This document shows positions 17,292-24,780 of a stretch of DNA of 64,000 bases, piece by piece. The DNA is from Gammaproteobacteria bacterium (lineage in GTDB: Bacteria; Pseudomonadota; Gammaproteobacteria; Pseudomonadales; Pseudohongiellaceae): NCBI GenBank assembly GCA_024639905.1, contig JAHEGE010000001.1:124001-188000 (forward strand). The letters run 5' to 3'. The notes under the pieces are model-generated. The model saw only the letters and a program-made list of their open reading frames with translations, was not told the DNA's origin and ran no database searches. The first letter of the stretch is position 1; each line of letters opens with the position of its first letter. The translations under genes were made by a program, and so were the position numbers.

Positions 17292-17410
17292 AGCTGTGCT
17301 CTTTAAAATCGGTTTAATCGGAAATCGTTCACATCGCCGAGTATTCCAGAAAAACACACAGCTTTCACCCCAAGTTATTCTCTTTTGGCGATCGACGCTC
17401 GCTATGGCAA

Positions 17411-17433
17411 GGAAAGGGGGCAGCCCTCTTTCC
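17411..17433. repeat. palindromic element, copy 4 (diverged)
   Basis: GGAAAG-GGGGCAGCCCT-CTTTCC is an imperfect palindrome with outer arms GGAAAG/CTTTCC and the same purine-A-pyrimidine centre as the other copies. It lies 11 bases after the PQQ dehydrogenase stop and upstream of the acyl-CoA synthetase, here between two genes in the same direction. Confidence 0.55.
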
Positions 17434-17444
17434 CATCGCCTCTT

Positions 17445-19634
17445 CTAGGGAAGACGATAAGCGACCAGCGCCCCCGGCATGTCCGTGCGCGAGCTCCCTA
17501 TTTGCACCACGATGTACTGCTTACCCTTGTGCAGGTAAGTCATCATCCCGTACTGCGCGGGGGCGGGCAGTGGCACGCTAGCGAGAATCTCGCCGGTCTG
17601 TTTGTCGCGCGCATTAAGCGTGAGCGGGTCTTCGTCGGGGGCAAACTGCACGCCCCCCTCACTCATCGCTCGTGCCTGCACCAGCACGTCGCCGGTGGCC
17701 ATTTGAATAGACCAGCCAAGGCCGCCGCTTTCTGGCACGTCTACACCCGCAAGCAGAGGATGATTGCGGATCGAGTCTGGCGTCGGCCCCACCGGCAGCG
17801 ACCAGCGCTTGGCGCCCGAGTTCATGTTGTAGGCGGTAAGCTGGCTGTCCATAGGTTTGAATAGCCGCAGGCCATCGATGGTTGGCAGGCCTCCGCCTCC
17901 GCCGGGCAGCCAGTCGACGACGGTGCGGCCAGTTGTCGGTGTACTGTTGGGCGTGACGCCGCCTTCACCCGGACGGGGATAGTTGGGGTTGTCCCGGTCT
18001 ACGCCGTTACTCGACACCATAAAGCCCGGTGCGAAACAGGAGCGGCTGTGGGAGTTGTACATCATGCCGGTGCTGGGGTCGCCAACGGGGGGATGTGGAA
18101 TGACATTGCCTGCTCCTAGACAGCCAATGTTGTTAATGAAGTCGTTGTTATGGTCTTTGGGCAACGCCGGCACGTACAGCCCGCCGACGCGATACCCATT
18201 GAGAATCATCATCGCCTGTTCTTTCAGCTCTGGGGTGTAGTCGATGACAAATTCTTCCGTAAGCCCATCGGTGGCGATGGGGTCAACGGGCTCCGGCCAT
18301 GTGGGGAAAGGTTGCGTTGGCGAAGTCCAGTTGCCCGGCACCTCGGTTTGCATAACCGGACGTTCTTCAATGGGCCAGATTGGCTCGCCCGTTTCCCGGT
18401 TAAAGGCAAACACCAGCCCTTGCTTGGTGTTCTGGATCAGCGCGGGAATCTTCTGGCCATCGACGTTAAGGTCCATCAGCATTGGCGGGGTAGGCAAATC
18501 ATAGTTCCACTGGTCGCTATGGTGAATCTGGTAATGCCAGCGCCGCTCGCCTGTCTTCACATCCAGCGCCAACACGCTGCCGCCGAACAGGTTGTCGCCG
18601 GGGCGGTGGCCCGCATAGGACTGCACTGTGGAGGCGTTGGTCACCATGTATACGAGGCCGAGTGCAGGGTCGGCAGACGCCGGCGCCCAAGTGGAGATGT
18701 CGCCGGAGAAGCGCCACGCGTCGTTAAGCCATGTCTCGTGTCCGACTTCACCAGGCCGCGGGATGGAATGAAACTTCCATAAAAACTCCCCCGTAGCCGC
18801 ATCGAAGCCCATGATGTCGCCCGGCACATTCTCGATGCGAGTCTGCCCGTAGCTCGGTTGGTGGCCTACTAAAACCACGACCACGCCGTTCACCACAATA
18901 GGCGGTGCAGAAGCGGTGACCATGCCCAGTTCGCGTGGAATGCCGTAGTCGGCATCGTAGCTGCCGCCGCTTACTAGATAGTCCTGCCATGGCTCCCAGT
19001 CCGCAACTAGCTCAGGGATAAGATCGATAACGCCGGTTTCGGGATAATCGCCTACGGGGAACTGGCCGCCCCAGTTTTCGAGGGGGCGCCCAGTCTTCGC
19101 GTCTAGCGCCCAGAGGAAGAAGCCGGGAGTGGTGATATAAATCACGCCGCGGCCGTTGACCTCGGCATAAGCCACGCCCTTGCCATAGGCTTGCCGAGGC
19201 GAGCGTTGGTGGCGAATCGTTTCAGGCTCGCGGAAAGTCCACAGGTTTTCACCGGTTGCGGGGTCTATCGCGACGACCTGGCGGCGAGGTGTGGCGACGG
19301 TATAGAGCGTGCCATCTACATAGATCGGGGTCGCGCGTGAGAAGTAGTCGAGGTTGGGGCCGAAATTATCGCTGCGCCAGATCCACGCCTGTTCAAGATT
19401 GGCGAAATTGGATCGATTGATTTGCTCGAGCGCGGAAAAGCGCGTATTGCCCGCATCACCGCCCAAATAACGCCACTCGCCATTCTCAGTGCCGGTCTGG
19501 GGTTGGGCGAAAGCCGCCGGCGCGTTGATGAGCAGCAGGGCCGCAGCGGCGCAGAGCGCCCTGGTCCTATTGCCGCGAGCGGCGCCGCGCCCACTGCGGA
19601 TTGAAGAGTCTATGCCTGTGCAAGAGTCTGTCAT
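17445..19634 (-). CDS. periplasmic PQQ-dependent dehydrogenase (fourth)
   Basis: A 729-residue quinoprotein. ATG 19634 follows GAGGG; the basic N-region leads to a Sec signal peptide (core 26-42, cleavage near AAFAQP). Propeller repeats include AIDPATGENLWTF, GFDAATGEFLWKF and ALDVKTGERRWHY. The active-site region reads HHSDQWNYD: Asn377 stands where E. coli Gcd has its catalytic Asp, with Lys404 exactly 27 residues later. It is closest in layout to the enzyme at 2593 (both have the GFF(L/V)xALDA stretch, the IENVPGDI stretch and an Asn at this site) and less to the other two. The C-terminal region has extra Gly-rich loops around 560-600. Substrate unknown; alcohol or sugar oxidation is expected. 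Confidence 0.87.
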   Translation of the reverse strand: MTDSCTGIDSSIRSGRGAARGNRTRALCAAAALLLINAPAAFAQPQTGTENGEWRYLGGDAGNTRFSALEQINRSNFANLEQAWIWRSDNFGPNLDYFSRATPIYVDGTLYTVATPRRQVVAIDPATGENLWTFREPETIRHQRSPRQAYGKGVAYAEVNGRGVIYITTPGFFLWALDAKTGRPLENWGGQFPVGDYPETGVIDLIPELVADWEPWQDYLVSGGSYDADYGIPRELGMVTASAPPIVVNGVVVVLVGHQPSYGQTRIENVPGDIMGFDAATGEFLWKFHSIPRPGEVGHETWLNDAWRFSGDISTWAPASADPALGLVYMVTNASTVQSYAGHRPGDNLFGGSVLALDVKTGERRWHYQIHHSDQWNYDLPTPPMLMDLNVDGQKIPALIQNTKQGLVFAFNRETGEPIWPIEERPVMQTEVPGNWTSPTQPFPTWPEPVDPIATDGLTEEFVIDYTPELKEQAMMILNGYRVGGLYVPALPKDHNNDFINNIGCLGAGNVIPHPPVGDPSTGMMYNSHSRSCFAPGFMVSSNGVDRDNPNYPRPGEGGVTPNSTPTTGRTVVDWLPGGGGGLPTIDGLRLFKPMDSQLTAYNMNSGAKRWSLPVGPTPDSIRNHPLLAGVDVPESGGLGWSIQMATGDVLVQARAMSEGGVQFAPDEDPLTLNARDKQTGEILASVPLPAPAQYGMMTYLHKGKQYIVVQIGSSRTDMPGALVAYRLP

Positions 19635-19799
19635 GATAACGCCCTCGAGTGTGCTAAGTTATTGTTGTTGTGCCTCGATAGTAGCGCCAACGCGAGTATT
19701 TGGGAAAGGATATGCGGTAGGGGTAAAGGGCGTAGGCGCTTTCTTTCTCTGGCCCATCATCGCTATACCGAACGACAACTGGAAAATAAGGAAAATAAC

Positions 19800-20255
19800 A
19801 TGAAAATTATAGTTGGATTTTTAGCCTCAGCATTGCTCGCCTGCACAGCAATGGCTCAAGAGGCGCCACAGCCTTGCGGTCCCGCAGGTGATTTGTCGGA
19901 TAGTTTGTCAAAGAATGTGAGCGAAGAGGCAAGATGCTTTGAGTTAAGGATGTACACCGCTGAAGAGGCTGTGGAGGGGAAGGGCGGCATAGATGACCTG
20001 CATCAGCGTTTCCGTGAACTCGAGATTGCGCTTTTTGAAAAACACGGAGCAGAAGTTATCGCTGCGTGGCAGCGGCTCGACAATCCCAATACGCTTGTCT
20101 GGATGCTAGCCTACAAAGATCGTGCGCACAGAGACCAAGTATTCTCAGACTTTGCGCAAGACCCCGAATGGATCGCATTGCGCGCGAAGTACCCGGTACC
20201 GCTTTCGATTGAGGCGTATATGATGAGTTCGACTGATTACTCCAATCTGAAATAG
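19800..20255 (+). CDS. exported NIPSNAP-family protein
   Basis: A 151-residue protein from ATG 19800, preceded by AAGGAAA. A Sec signal or lipoprotein-like leader is present (MKIIVGFLASALLACTAMAQE; cleavage near MAQ). The mature part fits the NIPSNAP dimeric alpha/beta-barrel fold: CFELRMYTAEE, a central helix, AAWQRLDNPNTLVWMLAYKDRAHRD and FAQDPEWIALRAKYP. NIPSNAP proteins have no settled enzymatic role; they often sit beside catabolic enzymes. An N-terminal Cys (15) is inside the leader, so a lipoprotein is not excluded. It diverges from the PQQ gene and precedes a fatty-acid hydroxylase gene by 131 bases. Confidence 0.72.
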   Translation: MKIIVGFLASALLACTAMAQEAPQPCGPAGDLSDSLSKNVSEEARCFELRMYTAEEAVEGKGGIDDLHQRFRELEIALFEKHGAEVIAAWQRLDNPNTLVWMLAYKDRAHRDQVFSDFAQDPEWIALRAKYPVPLSIEAYMMSSTDYSNLK

Positions 20256-20386
20256 CGACACTCTTCGTCCTTAAGCGTTAAAGGAAGGTGCGATGTTCTG
20301 CGTGGAAGCAGTTCTGCTTATTTCTTTCTTTCCGTGCAATTCTATATAGACTGTTTCGTCATAATTTCCAGCTGAGAAAAAGAGTA

Positions 20387-21481
20387 ATGCCCGAATTTAC
20401 TTTGTCACCGAACATTTTGGTTGTCCCCTTCCTGATCACGCTAGTCTTAATCGAGCTGGTTATAAGTAAGGTGATGGGGAGATCTGTCTACAACTTTCAA
20501 GACAGTATTACCTCAATCAATATTGGCATTATGAGCCAGTTCGTCAATGCAACAGGTGCAGTAATTAGTGCGTTTATGTATGCCATTATCGAGATGAAGT
20601 TCGGCACGTTCGAATGGGACCTGACGAATCCTCTCACGTGGATTTTCGCCTTGGTGCTGTATGACCTCTTGTATTATTGGGTTCACAGGACAGGGCATGA
20701 AGTTAACATGTTCTGGGCGTCTCACATTACTCATCACAGTAGCGATGAATTCAACCTGTCGACAGCATTAAGGCAGGCTTCTACGGGGTTCTACTTTAAG
20801 TGGATTTTCTACATGCCACTCGCCGTGTTGGGCATTCCGGTGCAGGTGTTTGTTGTGGTGGGCCTTATCGATCTTCTGTATCAAGTCTGGGTCCACACGC
20901 GCCTGGTTGGTCGCCTTGGCTGGATAGAATATGTCCTAGTGACTCCGTCTAATCATCGAGTGCATCACGGGAAAAATGACTACTGTATCGATAAAAACTA
21001 CGGCGGTATGTTTTGCGCATGGGACCGGATCTTCGGCACTTATGCCGATGAACGGGAGGAGGAGCCCATTGTCTATGGGCTTAAGAAAAAATTAAACAGC
21101 TGGAATCCCGTATGGAGCAATCTACACTACTGGGCGAGTATGTTTGAGAAGGCTCGACGGCAAAACAATTGGCGTGACAAACTCATGTGCTTCTTTGCTC
21201 CGCCTGCGTGGTCTCCTGACGGGGACTCGGCGCCGCGACCGCTAGCAGATATACCCGTGACCGCGAGTGTGTTCGTCGAGGAAACTCCGGCATTGGTCAA
21301 GATTTCCGGGCTTGCAATGACAGGTATCTCTGCAACGCTATTGGTTTTCTATCTTGGTACCAAGCAGCACATGCCGGGGATCGTTCAGATATTTTGTGCG
21401 ACCACAGCGGTGTCCGCCTTCGGATTGCTTGGCTATTTTTGGACGCAGGGGAATAAAGATAAAAAGGAGCTTGAGCTATGA
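20387..21481 (+). CDS. sterol desaturase / fatty acid hydroxylase superfamily membrane protein
   Basis: A 364-residue integral membrane di-iron enzyme. Start ATG 20387 follows AAAGAG; an upstream GTG would add an unconserved leader. The histidine clusters are HRTGH (box 1), HITHH (box 2) and HRVHH (box 3), in the standard order and spacing for eight-His oxygenases such as sterol desaturases, alkylglycerol monooxygenase-like proteins and fatty acid hydroxylases. At least four hydrophobic segments are seen before and between boxes, and two more in a C-terminal extension. It uses O2 to hydroxylate or desaturate a lipid in the membrane; the lipid is unknown. Its stop overlaps the ATG of the next gene (ATGA), so the two are coupled. 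Confidence 0.85.
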   Translation: MPEFTLSPNILVVPFLITLVLIELVISKVMGRSVYNFQDSITSINIGIMSQFVNATGAVISAFMYAIIEMKFGTFEWDLTNPLTWIFALVLYDLLYYWVHRTGHEVNMFWASHITHHSSDEFNLSTALRQASTGFYFKWIFYMPLAVLGIPVQVFVVVGLIDLLYQVWVHTRLVGRLGWIEYVLVTPSNHRVHHGKNDYCIDKNYGGMFCAWDRIFGTYADEREEEPIVYGLKKKLNSWNPVWSNLHYWASMFEKARRQNNWRDKLMCFFAPPAWSPDGDSAPRPLADIPVTASVFVEETPALVKISGLAMTGISATLLVFYLGTKQHMPGIVQIFCATTAVSAFGLLGYFWTQGNKDKKELEL

Positions 21482-22059
21482 GTACTCTTGCAATCACCGA
21501 TGCTTTGTTGCTTCTGGTTACTCTATCGATAGCGGTAAGCGCCAAGCAATCGCCGTCGATTCGAATTGCTGCGGGCCTGTTCGCATCAGCGGCAGTGCTG
21601 GGCGTTTTGCGTTTCAGCGGCTTGCTCCCACTCCCTACACTGCACAGCTTTTTTTCAGGCCTGGGCGCCACGTCTGCGTTTCCCTTGCTCGCAGCGTCGT
21701 TCCTCTTTTCCACCTCAGTTGTCGCCACTCAGTGGCGCTTCGCGTCTATTTTTGCCGTTATCGCTGGAGCCATCGGTTTGGTTGCAAGCGCGCTTGAGGT
21801 TGGTCTGTGGGGAAATGCGGTGGCGCTTATTTCAGTTGCCACGCTGGTCTTGCGATCAATCTTCGCCAGAGATGGCTTGGCGGTAGTAGGTGCTGTGTCC
21901 CTTCTCGCAGCGCTGCTCCTTTTCGCCCTTGGTATTTCGCTCGCCTCCTTCTTGCAACCCGGCGACTCTTTGCACCTCTTTATGTCTCTCGGATTGCTGC
22001 TCCTAGGTAAAAGGGGTCAGACTCCTATTCTGACTCAGGCCCCTGCTCTGTCTTCGTAA
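21478..22059 (+). CDS. small polytopic membrane protein, tail reads through a palindromic element
   Basis: A 193-residue, almost entirely hydrophobic protein with about six membrane segments, no recognised family. It overlaps the hydroxylase gene by four bases (ATGA) and so probably works with it. The last residues (after SLGLLLL, about 172-193) are encoded by a copy of the palindromic element and by the antisense of the TetR gene: GKRGQTPILTQAP is the reading of GGTAAAAGGGGTCAGACTCC and what follows. An older stop may have been lost, or the element was inserted into the gene end. The final 35 bases overlap the convergent TetR gene. Confidence 0.7.
   Translation: MSTLAITDALLLLVTLSIAVSAKQSPSIRIAAGLFASAAVLGVLRFSGLLPLPTLHSFFSGLGATSAFPLLAASFLFSTSVVATQWRFASIFAVIAGAIGLVASALEVGLWGNAVALISVATLVLRSIFARDGLAVVGAVSLLAALLLFALGISLASFLQPGDSLHLFMSLGLLLLGKRGQTPILTQAPALSS
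22007..22029. repeat. palindromic element, copy 5, inside a gene end
   Basis: GTAAAAGGGGTCAGACTCCT(ATT) has the family left arm and centre with one change in the right arm. It lies within the last codons of the membrane protein and its right border carries the TAG stop of the convergent TetR gene (complement of 22025-22027). Confidence 0.7.
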
Positions 22060-22657
22060 TCTGTAGATAAGAAAAAATCAGATTAACGAGCTCCGCGGGA
22101 TAGTCAGTTCCCGGGTGCTCGCTTTCGGCGATGTAGTGCGAGTTCAAGAAAACGCCTTCAATGGCGTCCACGGCTATCGCATAGTGCTGAGTGGGGATGC
22201 GCGATGCCTGTGCCGGATGGGCCGAGCTGAGAGTGGATTGAAGGAAAAGTGCCACCGCGTGTTTGGTGCGATCGAGCCTTTCCTGCAGTTCGAGATCCGG
22301 AACCTGCCGCATCTTGCGGAGCAGAGCTGGCGCCTCTGGCCAGTCCGCGTAGAGCCTCGATGCTAGGCTCACCAAGGCATCGTAGAGCGGCGCCTCGGCG
22401 TCGTTGGAGGTCAATTCAAGCTGCGAGACGACGCTCTGAAACCACTGGTCTAACACCGCGGCGTAAATGGCTGACTTGTTATCGAAGTATTGATAGATGC
22501 TTCCCACACTCACCCCTGCGCGTGTAGCGATGCGGTTTGTCGACGCAGACGCATAGTCATGCTGTAACAAAACCTGAGCAGCTGCTTCGACAATAATCGC
22601 GCGCGTCGCCTCTGAGCGCCCCTGTTTCGGCTTTCTTCTCAATGGTTTAGCAGGCAT
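22025..22657 (-). CDS. TetR/AcrR family transcriptional regulator
   Basis: A 210-residue repressor-type protein from ATG 22657, which has a strong AAGGAG ribosome site; a longer frame upstream is not supported. Residues ~15-60 form the TetR DNA-binding domain with helix-turn-helix STNRIATRAGVSVGSIYQYFDNKSAIYAAV; the rest is the variable ligand-binding domain. It diverges from the MpaB/DUF2236 gene with 128 bases between starts, the usual layout for a local repressor whose ligand is the substrate of the neighbouring enzyme. Its stop codon lies in a palindromic element. Confidence 0.88.
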   Translation of the reverse strand: MPAKPLRRKPKQGRSEATRAIIVEAAAQVLLQHDYASASTNRIATRAGVSVGSIYQYFDNKSAIYAAVLDQWFQSVVSQLELTSNDAEAPLYDALVSLASRLYADWPEAPALLRKMRQVPDLELQERLDRTKHAVALFLQSTLSSAHPAQASRIPTQHYAIAVDAIEGVFLNSHYIAESEHPGTDYPAELVNLIFSYLQITKTEQGPESE

Positions 22658-22785
22658 CCAAGCTCCTTGCGAAGACGTCGAATAACGCGAGTACAAAACC
22701 TGAGCTTATCGTCATATTCTGGAATAGGGCAAGACAGGAAGAGCGGCCCCCAATCCAAGCACCCGTTGGCGATAAGGAGCGAGCA

Positions 22786-24030
22786 ATGCAAGAAGACCTA
22801 AAGGCGGACAGCTGGCCGCGGCGTTTTTCAGTATCCGGCAGCGCCTGGGCGCAGACGATGAGTCATCTCCTGCCTCGCGGCGTCCTCTCAGAGTCGGCGC
22901 CCTCGAACGCCTACTGCGAACGGATGATGTCGCTTGTCTGGGAGGCCGACGACGTAGGTGATGCGCTCGCGAATACCCTCGCACGCGACGGCAAGAAGGC
23001 GCGTGATGATTTGGACACCGCCATCGAGCGCGGTATCGAGTCGGTGAGTGAGCCATCGGATGAGCTGCGGGCTTTCCTCGCGCGCATCGATCATGTTCCA
23101 GACTGGATCGACCTTGAAAGAGTGCAATCGGGTTTGCGGTTGATGAAGCGCATCGACCCTGTGACGTTTTGGGGTGCGGCGAAAGGTATTGGCTTCTACC
23201 TCGCCGCAGTCCTGCCGAACACCGCGCGCGCACTCTCGATGCATGCGTCGCTAGACAATGCAGAGCGACGCCTGGTTGAAACGGCAAAATACTTTGCAGA
23301 CATGCTGCAAGAGAAGTCTCTTAGCCGCGACAGCAAAGGGTTTAAAGCAACAGCGAAAGTCCGTGTCCTGCACTCTCACGTGAGACACTACATCGGGCGC
23401 GGAGAATGGGACGAAGGACTTTACGGCAAACCCATTTGCTTGTTCGACATCTATCTGGCATCGCTAACGGCAACCTACCTGATCGCATTGCTTGCAGAGA
23501 AAGAGGGCTATCGATTTCAGCAGCAGGAGAAAGACGATCTAGCTGTGCTTGCGGCCTACCACGCCTATCTTATGGGCGTGCCCGAGGCCTATCTCTGGCG
23601 CGACGCGAGCGGGGCTGATCAGGCCGTTTACGCCTATTTCAGGTATTCGCGCACCGACGCCGACTTGGTGTCCCGAGATCAAGTGATCGACTCTATCCTC
23701 AATGCGCCACTTCCCATTTTCGGCAATGCCGTAGATCAAGCATCTGAGCAGATTTGCTTGGCGATCACAGAGCGCCTGTTAGGACAATCGATCTGTGCCG
23801 GCATCGGAGCGAAGCTGAAGCCGAAGGGGTATGCGAAAGGCCTGCTCACACTGGCGCGGCCGATTCATCGTGTCGAAGTTTATTTGCGCCGCCTATTCCG
23901 CCCCATCGATCGCGCCTATACCTCGCTATACAATATCTTTTGGGAGCAGACGGTGCCGACTCAGCTGGAAAAGCTCACCGGGCAGCGCGACAAACTGTAC
24001 GCGCGCGGAACCGGGAAATCGGCTACCTAG
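22786..24030 (+). CDS. MpaB/DUF2236 family oxygenase (rubber oxygenase-like)
   Basis: A 414-residue protein, ATG 22786 with an AAGGAG ribosome site. It has the DUF2236 pattern: DWIDLERVQSG, then an ETAKYFADML stretch, KVRVLHSHVRHYI followed by GxxxW and GKPICLFDIYLASLTATY, which hold the His and Arg residues used for heme binding in latex-clearing/rubber oxygenases of this family. No signal peptide is seen, so it should be cytoplasmic or membrane-associated. MpaB-type enzymes cleave C=C bonds of isoprenoids or act on other lipids; the substrate here is unknown. It is a single gene controlled most likely by the divergent TetR. Confidence 0.75.
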   Translation: MQEDLKADSWPRRFSVSGSAWAQTMSHLLPRGVLSESAPSNAYCERMMSLVWEADDVGDALANTLARDGKKARDDLDTAIERGIESVSEPSDELRAFLARIDHVPDWIDLERVQSGLRLMKRIDPVTFWGAAKGIGFYLAAVLPNTARALSMHASLDNAERRLVETAKYFADMLQEKSLSRDSKGFKATAKVRVLHSHVRHYIGRGEWDEGLYGKPICLFDIYLASLTATYLIALLAEKEGYRFQQQEKDDLAVLAAYHAYLMGVPEAYLWRDASGADQAVYAYFRYSRTDADLVSRDQVIDSILNAPLPIFGNAVDQASEQICLAITERLLGQSICAGIGAKLKPKGYAKGLLTLARPIHRVEVYLRRLFRPIDRAYTSLYNIFWEQTVPTQLEKLTGQRDKLYARGTGKSAT

Positions 24031-24080
24031 GGAAAGGGGTAGGCAAAAGGGGTAGGGAAAAGGCGTCAGACCCCTTTTCC
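24031..24080. repeat. palindromic element, copy 6, with tandem half units
   Basis: GGAAAAGGCGTC-A-GACCCCTTTTCC (24056-24080) is a near-perfect palindrome with a single mismatch pair. It is preceded by two more left half units (GGAAAGGGGTA, GGCAAAAGGGGTA; 24031-24055), so three half units stand in tandem. The stop TGA of the DoxX gene (complement of 24066-24068) is the centre of the palindrome. Confidence 0.75.
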
Positions 24081-24467
24081 TGCCGCTCTTCGATAGCGCC
24101 AAACCCACAGGCTCAGCAAGATGCCGAAAATTTGCAGCGCGAGACGAATGACATGCCCCTCGGTCGAGAGCGAGCTGCCGTCACCGAGCTCGAGATCGTA
24201 AATCCACATATAAATGTTGGCGGGGTAGACACACACCAGAAAGACTGCGCTGGCGAGTCCAGTTATGTGTCTCAAAGCCGGTACTAGGAAGCCGATGCCA
24301 AGCGCCAATTCTGCGACGCCGCTAACATAAACCCAAAACACAGCGGAGCCGGGGATAGGCGGGACGATAGGAGCGAACCACTCAGGCGTAGCAAAGTGGA
24401 GGTAGCCAGCGTAAAGCCAGAACAAGCTGGCGAGGAGGCAGACGGCGTGCCAGATAAGAGGTTTCAT
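24066..24467 (-). CDS. DoxX family membrane protein
   Basis: A 133-residue protein with four membrane helices and the DoxX pattern: an N-terminal LFWLYAGYLHFATPEWF, a second segment with YVSGVAELALGIGFLVPALR, and a third with VFLVCVYPANIYMW. DoxX proteins are associated with quinone/thiosulfate or oxidative-stress functions but most have no known role. The last five residues (AGKGV) and the TGA stop come from the palindromic element, so the element has replaced the original gene end. ATG at 24467 has no strong ribosome site. Confidence 0.8.
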   Translation of the reverse strand: MKPLIWHAVCLLASLFWLYAGYLHFATPEWFAPIVPPIPGSAVFWVYVSGVAELALGIGFLVPALRHITGLASAVFLVCVYPANIYMWIYDLELGDGSSLSTEGHVIRLALQIFGILLSLWVWRYRRAAGKGV

Positions 24468-24780
24468 GTGTTGTCACATCGATAAAGGGTGGGGCTTTTC
24501 AAAGGTTAAGCGGTTCAGCGTTCAGCCGTCTGGGCTTAGAGCGCGGGGCAGACGCGATTTAGGTTCCTCACTTAAAGGTTCCACCAACTTATCACAGTGT
24601 TCGTAAATGTTTGCGAAGTAAATAGTAGCATTCCCTTCAGAGTCGTCAATTATTGATCATCAAGTCGAGCCCACCGGCAGTGCCCCCTTTGCGGGTAGTA
24701 CGCCATGACAAAATCCCTGTCTTTTGTGAATAAAAAATGCTAAGTAATTCACTCTCCCTGTGCGCATTCACTGGATTATT
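24468..24780. other. 313-base intergenic region before the polyamine locus
   Basis: No open frame or RNA gene is recognisable. It should hold the divergent promoters of the DoxX gene and the aminotransferase. GTGAAT (24726-24731) and ATTCAC (24747-24752) form a spaced inverted repeat 29 bases before the aminotransferase ATG, a possible operator; ATTCACT occurs again at 24767. Confidence 0.4.

Noticed and set aside
18150..18782. A 210-codon plus-strand frame inside the fourth PQQ dehydrogenase
   Set aside because: It is the complement of conserved PQQ propeller sequence and has no ribosome site.
2593..19634. PQQ genes as recent tandem duplications
   Set aside because: They differ strongly in sequence and length and lie in different orientations, so they are old paralogs.
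22712..23287. A 191-codon minus-strand frame across the start of the MpaB gene
   Set aside because: Its product is Arg/Pro/Ser-rich with no domain and is antisense to a well-supported gene with a strong ribosome site.
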